Below are positions 1-8,297 of a stretch of DNA of 16,087 nucleotides, in pieces. The stretch's first letter is position 1, and each line of letters starts with the position of its first letter. Position numbers and translations under genes: made by a program. Source of the stretch: Auxenochlorella pyrenoidosa (lineage: Eukaryota; Chlorophyta; Trebouxiophyceae; Chlorellales; Chlorellaceae); NCBI GenBank assembly GCA_001430745.1, contig KQ481962.1, forward strand, positions 608,354 through 624,440, in the 5' to 3' direction. The notes below the pieces were generated by a model, which was not told where the DNA came from, searched no databases, and worked only from the letters and a program-made list of their open reading frames with translations.

Positions 1-652
1 TCGCGGCAGCGGCGAAACTTGGCAGGGCGAGGTAGCCAAGCAGTTTGCCAGAGCAGCCAGGCAGCCAACCCTGGCCGGGCCTCAAACCAGCAGGCACCTG
101 CCCCTGCCGGCCCCCTGGAACGCCCGCTGTCATGCTGCCGTCGCCGGCCAGGCGGCCCGAGCAGCACCCACCAGCGCAAACTGATAGAACTCCGGGTCCG
201 CCTTGATGACGCCCGCGCGGATGGCGGGCGTCTTCTTCTCGTCTGGCTGGTAGAGGCAGAAGCCGGGCAGGCCCTCGGCCGCAGGCAGGTATGTGCCCAC
301 AGGTACGGGCGCCTGGGCCGCGGCCAGCGCCAGCTGCAGGCAGGCCGGAAGGCAGAGTACACATGGGGTCAGCAGCGCGCTTGCCTGGAAACATTATGCC
401 CACTTTGGTGGGTTCCCAAGAGCGCCGCCTTGCAGCGAACTCCCGCTGCCGACGCACCTGTGGCGCTGCCGCCTCCAGGCCTAGCCCCAGGCCCAGGCCG
501 ATCCCCGCCATCAGGGCTGCCCGCCGCCCTGCATTGGGCTCTTGCTGCTGCGCCGAGGCCCGCACAAGCAGCTGTGGACGGCTGGCTCCCCGAGAGCGGG
601 GCTCCGGCTGCCGCAGCGCGGCGCTCCCCGAAATAGTAGCAGTGCACTGCAT
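1..652 (-). CDS. PPD6: PsbP-domain thylakoid lumen protein, PPD6-like (5' part, runs off left edge)
   Basis: Partial gene read on the minus strand: exon 1 652-458, intron donor GTGCGT, acceptor CCTGCAG, exon 2 333-172, donor GTGGGT, with the next exon outside the window. The 119 visible residues start MQCTATISGSAALRQPE, a Ser/Arg/Ala-rich chloroplast transit peptide. A twin arginine follows (R43-R44, GRRAALMAGIGLGLGLGLE) with a hydrophobic stretch and an Ala-rich cleavage region (ALAAAQA, about 67-73): a two-part signal for Tat import into the thylakoid lumen. Exon 2 carries TYLPAAEGLPGFCLYQPDEK and then TPAIRAGVIKADPEFYQFAL, which resembles the start of the mature part of plant PsbP-domain protein 6 (YLPP..., TPALRAG..., then the PsbP fold). 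The PsbP fold itself lies mostly off the edge. The ATG at 652 was chosen because only this frame joins both exons in phase. PPD6 as opposed to another lumenal PsbP relative is inferred from recall of the plant protein. Confidence 0.65.
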   Translation of the reverse strand, partial: MQCTATISGSAALRQPEPRSRGASRPQLLVRASAQQQEPNAGRRAALMAGIGLGLGLGLEAAAPQVRRQREFAARRRSWEPTKVGIMFPGKRAADPMCTLPSGLPAAGAGRGPGARTCGHIPACGRGPARLLPLPARREEDARHPRGRHQGGPGVLSVCAGGCCSGRLAGDGSMTAGVPGGRQGQVPAGLRPGQGWLPGCSGKLLGYLALPSFAAAA

Positions 653-886
653 CGTGAATCGCCGATGAGGCCCGATTGCGGCGATCCTTGTCTGCTCGTG
701 CGTGCCGACATCAGAAGCAGTCGTGCCACGCAGAGCAGGCGAGTAGAAGAGCTTTGGAGCGCCGATGTGGCATCCGGCATTGCCATGGGCTTGCGATCTT
801 AATTGTCGGCAAGTTGCCAGGCCGCCAAAGCCTTCCGCTGCTCCTCCCCGCTTCTTCATTGCTTGTTGCGGGCTCTGCACGCTAGG
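653..886. promoter_or_regulatory. Divergent promoter region between PPD6-like gene and EndoG
   Basis: The start codons of the two divergent genes (652 on minus, 887 on plus) are 234 bp apart, so both promoters and 5' UTRs must fit here. I see no TATA box or other core element that I would name. The plus-strand start context is AGGATGG and the minus-strand one ACGATGC, both with A at -3. Confidence 0.5.
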
Positions 887-3804
887 ATGGCCGTCAGGTA
901 AGCTTTTGCGCCTCCTCTAGAGACGTCTGGCAATGCGCATTGCTGCTGGTTTGGGTTCTGCAGCCCTCACATGTGAGGAGCATGTTGCCACTGACCGACG
1001 CCCGCCCGCCCGAACCGGTGTTCGCTGCAGGCACATCATCATCGGCGCTGCCGTGGGCGCAGGCCTGGGCGGTGCAGCCACTTTCGTCTATCTACGGCAG
1101 CAGCAGCAGCGGGTGCAGGCGGCGGCGGCGGCTGGCGGAGGGTTTGCCGCCGTCGGGTCGCACCCCGCTCTGAAGTGGGGTGAGCGCCACCTGCCACCGA
1201 TCCCCGGGACAGGGCTTCCTCGGGTGCCCCAGCTTTCGATAGGTGCATTCACCTCTGACTCAGCGCTCAGGTCAGCTCTGTTGGTGGCTGCCACAGCCCC
1301 CAGCCCGCCAACCGCTCCACCTCGCCTTTGCCGCCGCCCATGCCTCGGCAGGGGTGCCCGTGGGCGACCGCCTGCGCCTCTTCTCCGACTACGTTGCCTC
1401 CTTTGACACGCGGCTGCGCAACCCGCGCTGGGTGCTGGAGCGCATCAACAGGGACACGCTGGCGGGGAAGGAGGGCAACCGGTCGAGGAGCGAGTTTGTC
1501 GAGGACACTGGTGGGTGGGGTGGGGGGTGGGCGGGAGGGCGTGCGCCTTCTTTGCCCAAGGCAAGCGGTTTGGGATTGCTCCCGACAAGCTGCAGCGGCC
1601 GATGGCCGGCCCCGCAATGGCCAGCGGGGTCGGTTTTTGTGGGGTCCAAACCCTCGCTGGTGCAAAGCCAGGAGGACAGCAGGCCAGGGAGCACAGGAGA
1701 CACGGTTGTTCAGCGTCGGTTGCTCCAGCCAGGTGGTGCACCCTGCCACACCTGCCTGCGGTGCTCCTGCTCAGCTGATCCAGCCCGGGGGCTCGGCCCC
1801 AGCGCTGCAGGCATGGGACGCTGCTGGTGGCCCGGCCACGCTGACAGGCCACCCCGCAGGTGTGCACCGCCAAACGCACTCCTCCACCACGCCCATGCCG
1901 CAGGCATCGAGCGGCGCTTCCGCTCCAAGCTGGACGACTTCCGGGGGTCTGGGTACGACCGCGGCCACATGGCGCCCGCGGCCAACCACAAGACCTCGCA
2001 GCAGGCCATGGACGACACCTTCTCCCTCACAAACATGAGCCCCCAGGCACGGCACGCTGCGCAGCACCCACAGCTGTCGTGCTGGCCAGGGCGGCAGGCA
2101 GGCGCTGTGCCATTGCTGACAGGTGTTGATGCAAGAGGTCGGTGCGGCCGCTTCCCCCCAGCAGCCGCCTGGCCGCCTTCTCCACCCCCTCGCAGGTGGG
2201 CGCCGGCTTCAACCGCGACTACTGGGCGCGCTTTGAGCGGTTTGTGCAGGACCTGGCCAAGCGCTGCGACGATGTGTACGTGAGTGCGCCTGCGGCCCGT
2301 CCTCTAACTAAGAGCGCTGGGGCGTTGGCCAGGATGCTGGATGGCAGGGGTTGGCCTAGCTGTGTATGTCCCTGGGGCTCAGACCCCGCACAAAAACCGG
2401 CCAAAGTGGCGAGTGTAGTTGTCAGCTTGCTGCTGCCGGCTGGGGAGGCAGGCCATCCCACCCAAACCACCCCTGCCCTGCCCTGCCCTGCCGCCTGCAG
2501 ATCATCACGGGCCCGCTTTTCCTGCCGCAGCGGTCCAGCCTGCCCCAGCCCAACGGGACGCCGGGCTTTGTCATGCAGCACCCCATGATTGGTGAGCAGC
2601 CTGCGGGTTGGTCTGTGACACGGGCGTGCGCTTCCCCCTGCCCCCCCATCCTGGCTTGCGCTTGCCACGCTGGGCTGGCCACCAGGGCCCCTGCATACCT
2701 CTCGAGACTGCCGCACCTCTGTGCCTGCTTGGCGGGGTGGCTGCGTTGCCTGCCTGCACGCCTGTGGTGCACCCCTCCTCGGCAGGCTGCCAGATCACTT
2801 GGGCCTGGTCTGCCACGGCGTGCAAGACGTGCCCCGCACACCGTGCCATGCAGGAACGCCGCCCCAGCTCATGGCGGTGCCCACCCACTACTTCAAGGTG
2901 CGGGGCCTGGCCGGTGTTTGCAGGGGTGACAAATGCCTTAAGTATGCTCTGTGGCACGCTGTCCATGCCGTCCTGCCTGCAGGACGGCAGCCGCAGGGGC
3001 ATGCCTGCACCACCTCAGGCGGTATGCTCAGTGTTTTTGCAGCTGCGAGGTTGATTCCTGCTGGATTGCGAGCCCGCAGGGGCGCACATGCTCTGCCCCC
3101 CTCGGCCCCGCCTGCTGCCCCGACCAGCAGGTGGTGCTTGGCGAGTTCTCCGGCGGCAAGCGCGCCGCGGTGGGCGCCTTTGTGATGCCCAACCAGCCGA
3201 TCGACCCCGACACGCCGCTGGCCTCCTTTGCTGTGCCCATCTCCAGCCTGGAGGAGGTGGCAGGTGGGCGGGCCGGCGGGCGGGCGTGGTGGGCGCGTAG
3301 GCATGCAATCTAGAGGCAAGGCTGCCGCCGCTTTGCCGGATTACCCAAGCTGTCGGCGCCCTTGCAGACAGCCCACCTTGCGTACCTCCTGCTGCACAGC
3401 CTGCCCGGGGCCCAGAGGTGCTGCCCATGGCTGCCCATGCAGGCCTGCGCTTCTTCCCCGGCTATCTCTCCGACACCCGCCGCGAGGCTGTGGATGAGAC
3501 TGCACTGGTGGTGCAGAGCTTGGGCTTTGCAGAGCTGCGCAAGTTGAAGCCGGGTGCTGCGCCGCCTCTGCTGCCCGCGCCCGATGGCAGCCTGCAGCCG
3601 CCGCCGCCGGTGCCTGCGCCTGGCGCGCTGGCGCCGGGCGCCCTGCCGCCTACCGACCAGCGTCGCTCGCTAGGTGCGGTGCATATCTGCGAGCACACTG
3701 CGTGCCGTCTGCCAGCAGAGCGGTTCTGGGAGGCGAGTGGCGGCAGTAGCGGCAAGAATGGCGGGCGGGCGCTGCGGCGGACGCAGTCGGCACCGCCCAC
3801 ATGA
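887..3804 (+). CDS. ENDOG: Mitochondrial endonuclease G (DNA/RNA non-specific nuclease family)
   Basis: Nine exons: 887-897, 1031-1179, 1352-1510, 1904-2046, 2196-2279, 2501-2591, 2854-2897, 3131-3263, 3443-3804 (1176 nt, 391 aa). All phases agree. The N-terminus MAVRHIIIGAAVGAGLGG is hydrophobic, fitting the targeting/inner-membrane segment of EndoG. Family landmarks follow in order: HPALKWG; FSDYVASFDTRLRNPRWVLE; the active-site motif YDRGHMAPAANHKTSQQAMD with catalytic His128; FSLTNMSPQ; then Asn160 and Glu168, eight residues apart as the metal-binding Asn and Glu are in EndoG and Serratia nuclease; ITGPLFLPQ; VPTHYFKV; FVMPNQPID; and FAVPISSLEEVAGLRFFPG. The last exon adds about 110 residues rich in Pro, Ala and Arg beyond the fold. 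The family cleaves DNA and RNA in the mitochondrial intermembrane space and is linked to mtDNA turnover and cell death; here this is inferred. The intron after MSPQ looks like GC-AG. Confidence 0.92.
1511..1539 (+). other. G-rich tract at the 5' end of EndoG intron 3, possible G-quadruplex
   Basis: From the donor onward there are six G runs (3, 4, 6, 3, 3, 3) separated by single bases on the transcript strand, fitting a G-quadruplex pattern directly at the splice donor. Confidence 0.5.
2047..2195 (+). other. Predicted GC-AG intron in EndoG
   Basis: Between the conserved blocks NMSPQ and VGAGFNRDYWARFE the only join that preserves family spacing is CAG|GCACGG ... CCTCGCAG|GTG. The donor therefore has GC instead of GT. 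The only in-phase GT donor in this intron that I found is GTGCCA at 2107, which would add 20 residues (starting ARHAAQHP) within a tightly conserved region. Confidence 0.6.
3674..3718 (+). other. Possible optional 45-nt intron in EndoG last exon
   Basis: CTAG|GTGCGG ... CCAGCAG|AG could be spliced. The segment is 45 nt, in phase and stop-free, so the reading frame is the same with or without it. The protein is conserved neither here nor around it, so the sequence cannot decide. The CDS length given for EndoG keeps this segment as coding. Confidence 0.25.
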
Positions 3805-4076
3805 AGCCAGCTGTACTGCTTTCCCTACCCGTCTCTGCACTGCCATGTCTTTATCCTGTGAACATACCGTCATCAGTGACTCCTAAACAGGCTGGAAGGA
3901 GGCTGTCCAGGGAGAACTCTCGCTGGTGCCCTCGTTGAAGGTGTTAAAGGCGCCAGCTCAGCGCGCCGCGGCGGCCAACTGAAAACGTGTGCCTGTGCGG
4001 CAATAAGCCCATGGGCCGTTCCCGCTGTTGTCCAGTTGATCTTCGTTGCTGTGGCGGAGGCAACTGCTTCCCAACC
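3805..4076 (+). other. EndoG 3' UTR plus upstream region of the CBM2-like gene
   Basis: This 272-bp spacer between genes in the same orientation holds no recognisable gene. I see no exact TGTAA poly(A) signal for EndoG here. The next ORF is open upstream of its ATG as far as 3987, but the start at 4077 is preferred because it gives a proper signal peptide and the AACCATGG context. Confidence 0.4.
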
Positions 4077-5384
4077 ATGGCCCGGCAGCTGGCCGTCTTG
4101 CTCGGGGCGCTGCTGCTTGCCGCCGGCAGCGCTAGATGTGCCAACTTTGAAACGGTAAAGACCTACCTGCAGTCGCCGTGCTCGCGAGCCGACAGCCACC
4201 GACAGGCAGCTGTGCGTGGTCCTGCACCCGTGTGTGATGGCAAACCAGAAGCCCACGGCGCAGCTCTCCATGCGATCGAGGCTGAGCGACCCGCCTCCTA
4301 GCCCCCCAGCTCCCAGCGCAGCTGCTACTGCGTCCCTGTGTCGCCCCGGTCGCAGGCCACCGTTGATGGCGAGCTGGCCATCACTTCCGAGTGGGATGGC
4401 GGCTTTTGTGGCAGCCTGATGTGAGCTTACCCGCAGCACTACTTCTTGCCTGCCTGTTTGGCTGTTCCATCTGGCGTGGGTGGGCGAGCTGCTGACAGGT
4501 GGCACACAGCTCCGCTGGCAGCACCCATCTGCAGCCAAGCTCAGTCCCCCCGCGCTCCTGCTCCCACCCAAACACACAGGACCCGAAACCCGGGGTCCAA
4601 CCCCTCGACTAGCTGGGCAGGCCTGTTCACCTTTTCCGGCGGCGAGCTGACTACTGGTCCCAACGGCAATGGCGTGTCTGAGCAGCTGGGCCCCACCCAG
4701 TGGACGTTCACCCCAACCGACCCGGCCCAGGTGCAGCTTAAGTGCAGCAACTGCCCTCACAACAGCGCCAGTGCAGCATCATTTGCGCCCATGCGGTTCA
4801 TCCTGTCAGGGGGTTGCCTGCGCCTCTCTAATGTTTCCCATCACATCTGCCGTCGTCTGGCTGCCCACCTCTGTGACTGCCCAGATGCGCAACATCTGAG
4901 TGCCCAGAATCCGGATGCGCCATGTTGGCACTCGTCACTCGCTCTGCCCGCCTGAGTGCCTGCCTGGAGGCCCTCTTTGCAGATGGCGATCTACCCTCAG
5001 TCCACCGTCATGGTCACCTTCTGCTGCAACGCGGCCGACACCGCCCAGGTCCAGGCCTCGTTCCGCGTCATCTTCTCTTACGACTACCGCGGCGCCGGCT
5101 ACTCCCCGCCGCCGTCGCCACCCCCGCCCAGCCCATCCCCGCCGCCGCCCAGCCCCCCGCCGCCCAGCCCCCCGCCGCCCTCGCCCGCGCCGCCCTCGCC
5201 CTCGCCGCCACCCACGCCCCCGCCAGTGGCCTCAGCGCCTACCGCAGGGCCGCAGCCGGCCCCCGCTCAGGCCCCAGCCTCTGCGGAGGACCTTGTTGTC
5301 GGCGGGCCTGAGCCTGTGATAGAACAGCCTGCGGCAGGGGCGCCTGCGCCTGTCACCAGCCTCCGCAAGCTGCGGCTGGTCTGA
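4077..5384 (+). CDS. Secreted CBM2-like domain protein with hydroxyproline-rich tail
   Basis: Four exons: 4077-4154, 4356-4420, 4580-4730, 4983-5384 (696 nt, 231 aa). It opens with a clear signal peptide, MARQLAVLLGALLLAAGSA. Residues about 27-130 read like a family 2 carbohydrate-binding module: LAITSEWDGGFCGSL matches the CBM2 pattern of a Trp followed by GGF, then NPSTSWAGLFTFSGG, and near the end MAIYPQSTVMVTFCCN where CBM2 has its 'I.PG.S..FGF' strand. From residue 139 follow (Ser-Pro2-4) repeats such as PPPPSPPPPSPPPPSP, the motif of algal extensin-like hydroxyproline-rich glycoproteins, then a Pro/Ala-rich tail ending LRKLRLV. No catalytic domain is present. I infer a small extracellular wall- or polysaccharide-binding protein; the substrate is unknown. 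Four Cys fall in the module (C44 and CC at 112-113 plus C21 of the signal). Retaining intron 3 would stop translation at 4953. The CBM assignment is by pattern only. Confidence 0.72.
5100..5226 (+). repeat. Ser-Pro-rich coding repeat (CCGCCGCCCAGCCCC type)
   Basis: Low-complexity tandem CCGCCGCCCAGCCCC-like units encode SPPPPSPPPP repeats, the usual site of prolyl hydroxylation and O-glycosylation in chlorophyte cell-wall glycoproteins. It is part of the secreted CBM2-like protein. Confidence 0.85.
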
Positions 5385-5924
5385 AAGGCCGGTCGACTGC
5401 TGCCACGTCATGTTATGCCCGCTGGCACACCTCTGATACCCTGGTGCTTGGTGCCGCGCTCAGCAGCCCTAGTTGCGGGAGCCCATCCCTGAGTGTACAC
5501 TATGATGCGTTCCATTCCCATCCTTATGCCCTTCATCCTCCCATGCCAGGACTTGCCATGCGCACCCACCCGCACATGCATTCACCACCCACACGCCCCA
5601 ACCGCCCCTTTGCCTCCTCGCCACCTTGCACCTGCAACATGGTGCTGAGATTAGCCACCATGTATCAATCGCAGCTGTAATCCCAGGACCTCCCCTCGGT
5701 GACTGGCCGATGTGAAGGTCATATGAATAGCACAGCGGCACTTGTGCAGTCAGTCAAATTTCAGGCGGCAACTGCGTGCCTGGGCAGGTCAGTTGCTGCC
5801 AGCTGCATGCTGTGGCAACTGACGTGCCACTCCTGAGCCGAGATCTTCGACAGTATCAACCTTGCCAAACTGATCAGCTTGCCAATTTGCACAGAGGGCC
5901 TGCAGCAGGAGTGGGCGACCAGCT
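5385..5924. other. 3' UTR of CBM2-like gene and cyclin H upstream region
   Basis: A 540-bp stretch without a coding signal. The left part up to about 5700 is the 3' UTR with TGTAA at 5676; the rest should hold the cyclin H promoter and 5' UTR. This spacer is visibly less GC-rich than the exons. I see no named regulatory motif. Confidence 0.45.
5676..5680 (+). terminator. TGTAA poly(A) signal of the CBM2-like gene
   Basis: TGTAA is the standard polyadenylation signal of green algae. This copy is about 290 nt past the stop codon at 5384, a typical 3' UTR length in these genomes. It is the one good copy found downstream of a gene in this window. Confidence 0.55.
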
Positions 5925-7981
5925 ATGAACTGGGCGGAAAGCACGCAGCTGCAGAACTGGCAATTCACAGCAGATCAGCTGGTGAGACAACAATAATGGC
6001 GAGGATGAAAGCCACGATCGCTGCTCCTTGGGTTTGTCCGCCGATGGTTTGCGCTGCCGCCGTCCCTATTGCAGAGGAGGCTGCGCGAGACGAACCGCCA
6101 ACGATGCCTGGATGCCATTCAGAAGGTAGGCGCCGCGCAGCGACACCCAGGGAGTAGCCTACCGCCTGCTGCCGCCAGCGCTGCCGTCTGCTCTGTGCCG
6201 CCTGCCGACCAGCTGCGCTCCTCTGCTCTGCAGGGGCAGGCCCGCAGCTCCTCTGCAGGCTCGCTGGAGACCATGGACTCCCAGGCCTCGGGTGAGGGAG
6301 CCTGCAGGGTGCATTTACAGCACTGGCAGCAGTGGCAGCTACACCGAGCCGCCGCTGGCGTTGCCTTACCCGCCTCTTCCACTCACCGTGCTGCTCCCTG
6401 TGCAATCTGCTCGGCAGGCGCGTCTGCCGCGCCCGCCCCTGAGCCCCTGAGCCTGGGGGAGGAGCTGGCGCTGCTCAAGTACTACGGCTCCAAGCTGCAG
6501 CATGTCAGCCGGGAGCTGCGCCTGCCGAGGCGGGTGCTGGGCACAGCGCTGGCCTACCTGCAGCGGGCCTACTTGTCATTCTCCTGCATGGAGCAGGACC
6601 CGCAGCTGCTCATCCTGACCTGCCTGTACCTGGCCTGCAAGGTGGGCGGGCCGGGGGAGCCAGGGGGCCACACGAGCAGGCTGGGGAGAACCGTGCTGTG
6701 GGGCGGCCGAGCCTGGATTACGAGTCAATACGACTCCATGGCTGCTGTCCTTTTGGCAACAGCCCTCTTGCTCGCTGTCTGTGCCGCTGTGTGCGCAGAT
6801 CGAGGAACACTACATTTCGGCGGCGGAACTGGGCCGGCTGACGGGCGTGCCGGCAGACCTCATCCTGAGGACCGAGCTGGCGGCGCTGCAGGCGAGAGCC
6901 CGGGTCCATTACTCGGAGGCTGCACGATGTGTGGCGCGGCGCCCTACATCCCCTGACCCCTCTTCTGCTGCAAGGCACCTGGCTGCACACAACATGTCCA
7001 TCCGGGCAGCAGCTCGACAGCCGGCACGCCCCCCACCCTCTGTGCAGGGCCTCAAGTTTGACCTCATTGTGTACTCGCCCTACAAGTGCATCGACGGCTT
7101 CTTTGAGGACATCAAGGAGGCCGCGGCAGAGGCCGGCAGCAGCGACGAGGCGGCGGCGGCGGCGGGGCTGGACCCCGGCATGGCTGCGCTCAGCGAGCAG
7201 CAGCTGGGCAAGGCCAGGGGGGTGGCGTACAGCGCCGCCGATGCGCTGCTGCTCAGCGATGCGCCGCTGCTGCACGCGCCTGGGCGGCTGGCGCTCGCGG
7301 CAGTGCGCAGTGGATTTAACAAGGTGTGTGGGGTGGGGTGCGGTGGGCTCTGATCGGGGGCCGCAGTTGCGAGAGTGATGGCCGGGGGGGAGTCCAAACA
7401 TTGCGGATGAGAGAAGAGTGGCACAGCTGAAGAGAGGCAGCTGGAGCAAGCAGCATTGTTGGAATGTGGGTTGGGCCGCAGAGGAGGCAGAGAAGAAGAG
7501 AAGCAGAGTCCGCGAGAGCCCTGACCCACCACCTGCGGGCTGCTGACCCCCCTTCCTGCAGCTGGGCATCAAGCTGCAGAAGTACCTGGAGAGAGTGGCA
7601 CGGCGTGGCAGCGGCAGCAACGACTGGCAGGCAGGGCTGGCGCGGCTGCAGGAGGCCCTCCCTGAGCTGGACAGGCTCGGTGCCGAGGGGGCGCGGTCGG
7701 TTGAGCAGGAGCAGATAGCGGCGATTGACCGGAAGCTCAAGGCCTGCCGTGCCGTGCTGGCAGGTGGCAGCCGGGAGGGCTCGAACGCCAAGGCCAAGGC
7801 GAAAGCCGACAAGGCAGCACGCAAAGCGGCAAAGGCAGCTGAGCAGCGCAGCGCAGTCGAAGCATCGTTGGGCATCACGACGGCGGCGCCAGCAGCAGCA
7901 GGAGGACTAGCGGCACCCGACGCTGCAGCAGCAGGAGCGGAGCAGCCACCTGCAAAGCGGCAACGACAAGCTGATGCCTGA
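5925..7981 (+). CDS. CCNH: Cyclin H (regulatory subunit of CDK-activating kinase / TFIIH)
   Basis: Seven exons: 5925-5981, 6075-6125, 6234-6291, 6418-6641, 6799-6891, 7048-7323, 7562-7981 (1179 nt, 392 aa). The N-terminus MNWAESTQLQNWQFTADQL then RRLRETNRQR matches the N-terminal helix of cyclin H (human '..S.[22 protein letters not shown]'). A Ser/Ala-rich spacer follows (about 37-65). The first cyclin box runs from about 66: EELALLKYYGSKLQ, LPRRVLGTALAYLQRAYLS, DPQLLILTCLYLACKV/IEEHY. Then RTELAALQGLKFDLIVYSPY and FEDIKEA lead into the second box, with ADALLLSDAPLLHAPGRLAL. The C-terminus is a Lys/Ala-rich helix (AKAKAKADKAARKAAK) ending in a basic PPAKRQRQ, a possible nuclear signal. In known systems it binds CDK7 (CDKD in plants) and MAT1, phosphorylating cell-cycle CDKs and the RNA polymerase II tail. 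Oddities are an Ala-rich insert about 184-195 and a GC-AG intron 5. Confidence 0.92.
6892..7047 (+). other. Predicted GC-AG, stop-free intron in cyclin H
   Basis: The family sequence demands ...ELAALQ joined to GLKFDLIVYSPY, giving donor CAG|GCGAGA and acceptor TGTGCAG|GGC. Apart from C at +2, the donor matches the local CAG|GTGAGN consensus well. The intron is 156 nt (52 codons) with no stop in frame, so retention would insert 52 residues between the two conserved helices without breaking the frame. Confidence 0.62.
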
Positions 7982-8297
7982 ATCTTTTGGTCTGCTCACC
8001 TTGGCCCGGTATATTTGCATGTGCCAACCGTTGTGCGCGGCCCCATGCTCCACCTCCACCAAACTGACATCAACAGAGAGATGCCATGCCGTGCCCATGG
8101 CGCACGCGGCTCGGCAGTGCTGAGCAGCGGTAGTGGACGCAAGACAGCTGCGTCTCTTGCATGCCCCAATCGCACATCTCCACCCTGTGCAGTGCTCCTC
8201 CTGTCGACTCGTTTGGGACGAAGTCGGCACCGCAAAACGGCGCTTGCGGCTTATGGTCCGCAGCTAGACCTCGTCAAATCCTTGCAGCAGGGCAGCG
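7982..8297 (+). other. Cyclin H 3' UTR and ALG8 upstream region
   Basis: A 316-bp spacer between genes in the same direction. No exact TGTAA was seen for cyclin H. There is an AT-rich TATATTTGC at about 8010, too far from ALG8 to call its promoter. Nothing else is recognised. Confidence 0.4.

Noticed and set aside
3873..4760. 295-codon minus-strand open frame over the CBM2-like gene
   Set aside because: No recognisable domain, and it is opposite a plus-strand gene with signal peptide, phased splice sites and a poly(A) signal.
4731..4982. Reading on through intron 3 of the CBM2-like gene as coding
   Set aside because: A stop appears at 4953, and the joined version restores the CBM2-like pattern and leads into the Pro-rich tail.
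6718..7878. Long open frame of 386 codons on the minus strand opposite cyclin H
   Set aside because: It runs antisense through exons and introns of a well-conserved gene and resembles no family; very GC-rich DNA has few stops, so such shadows are expected.
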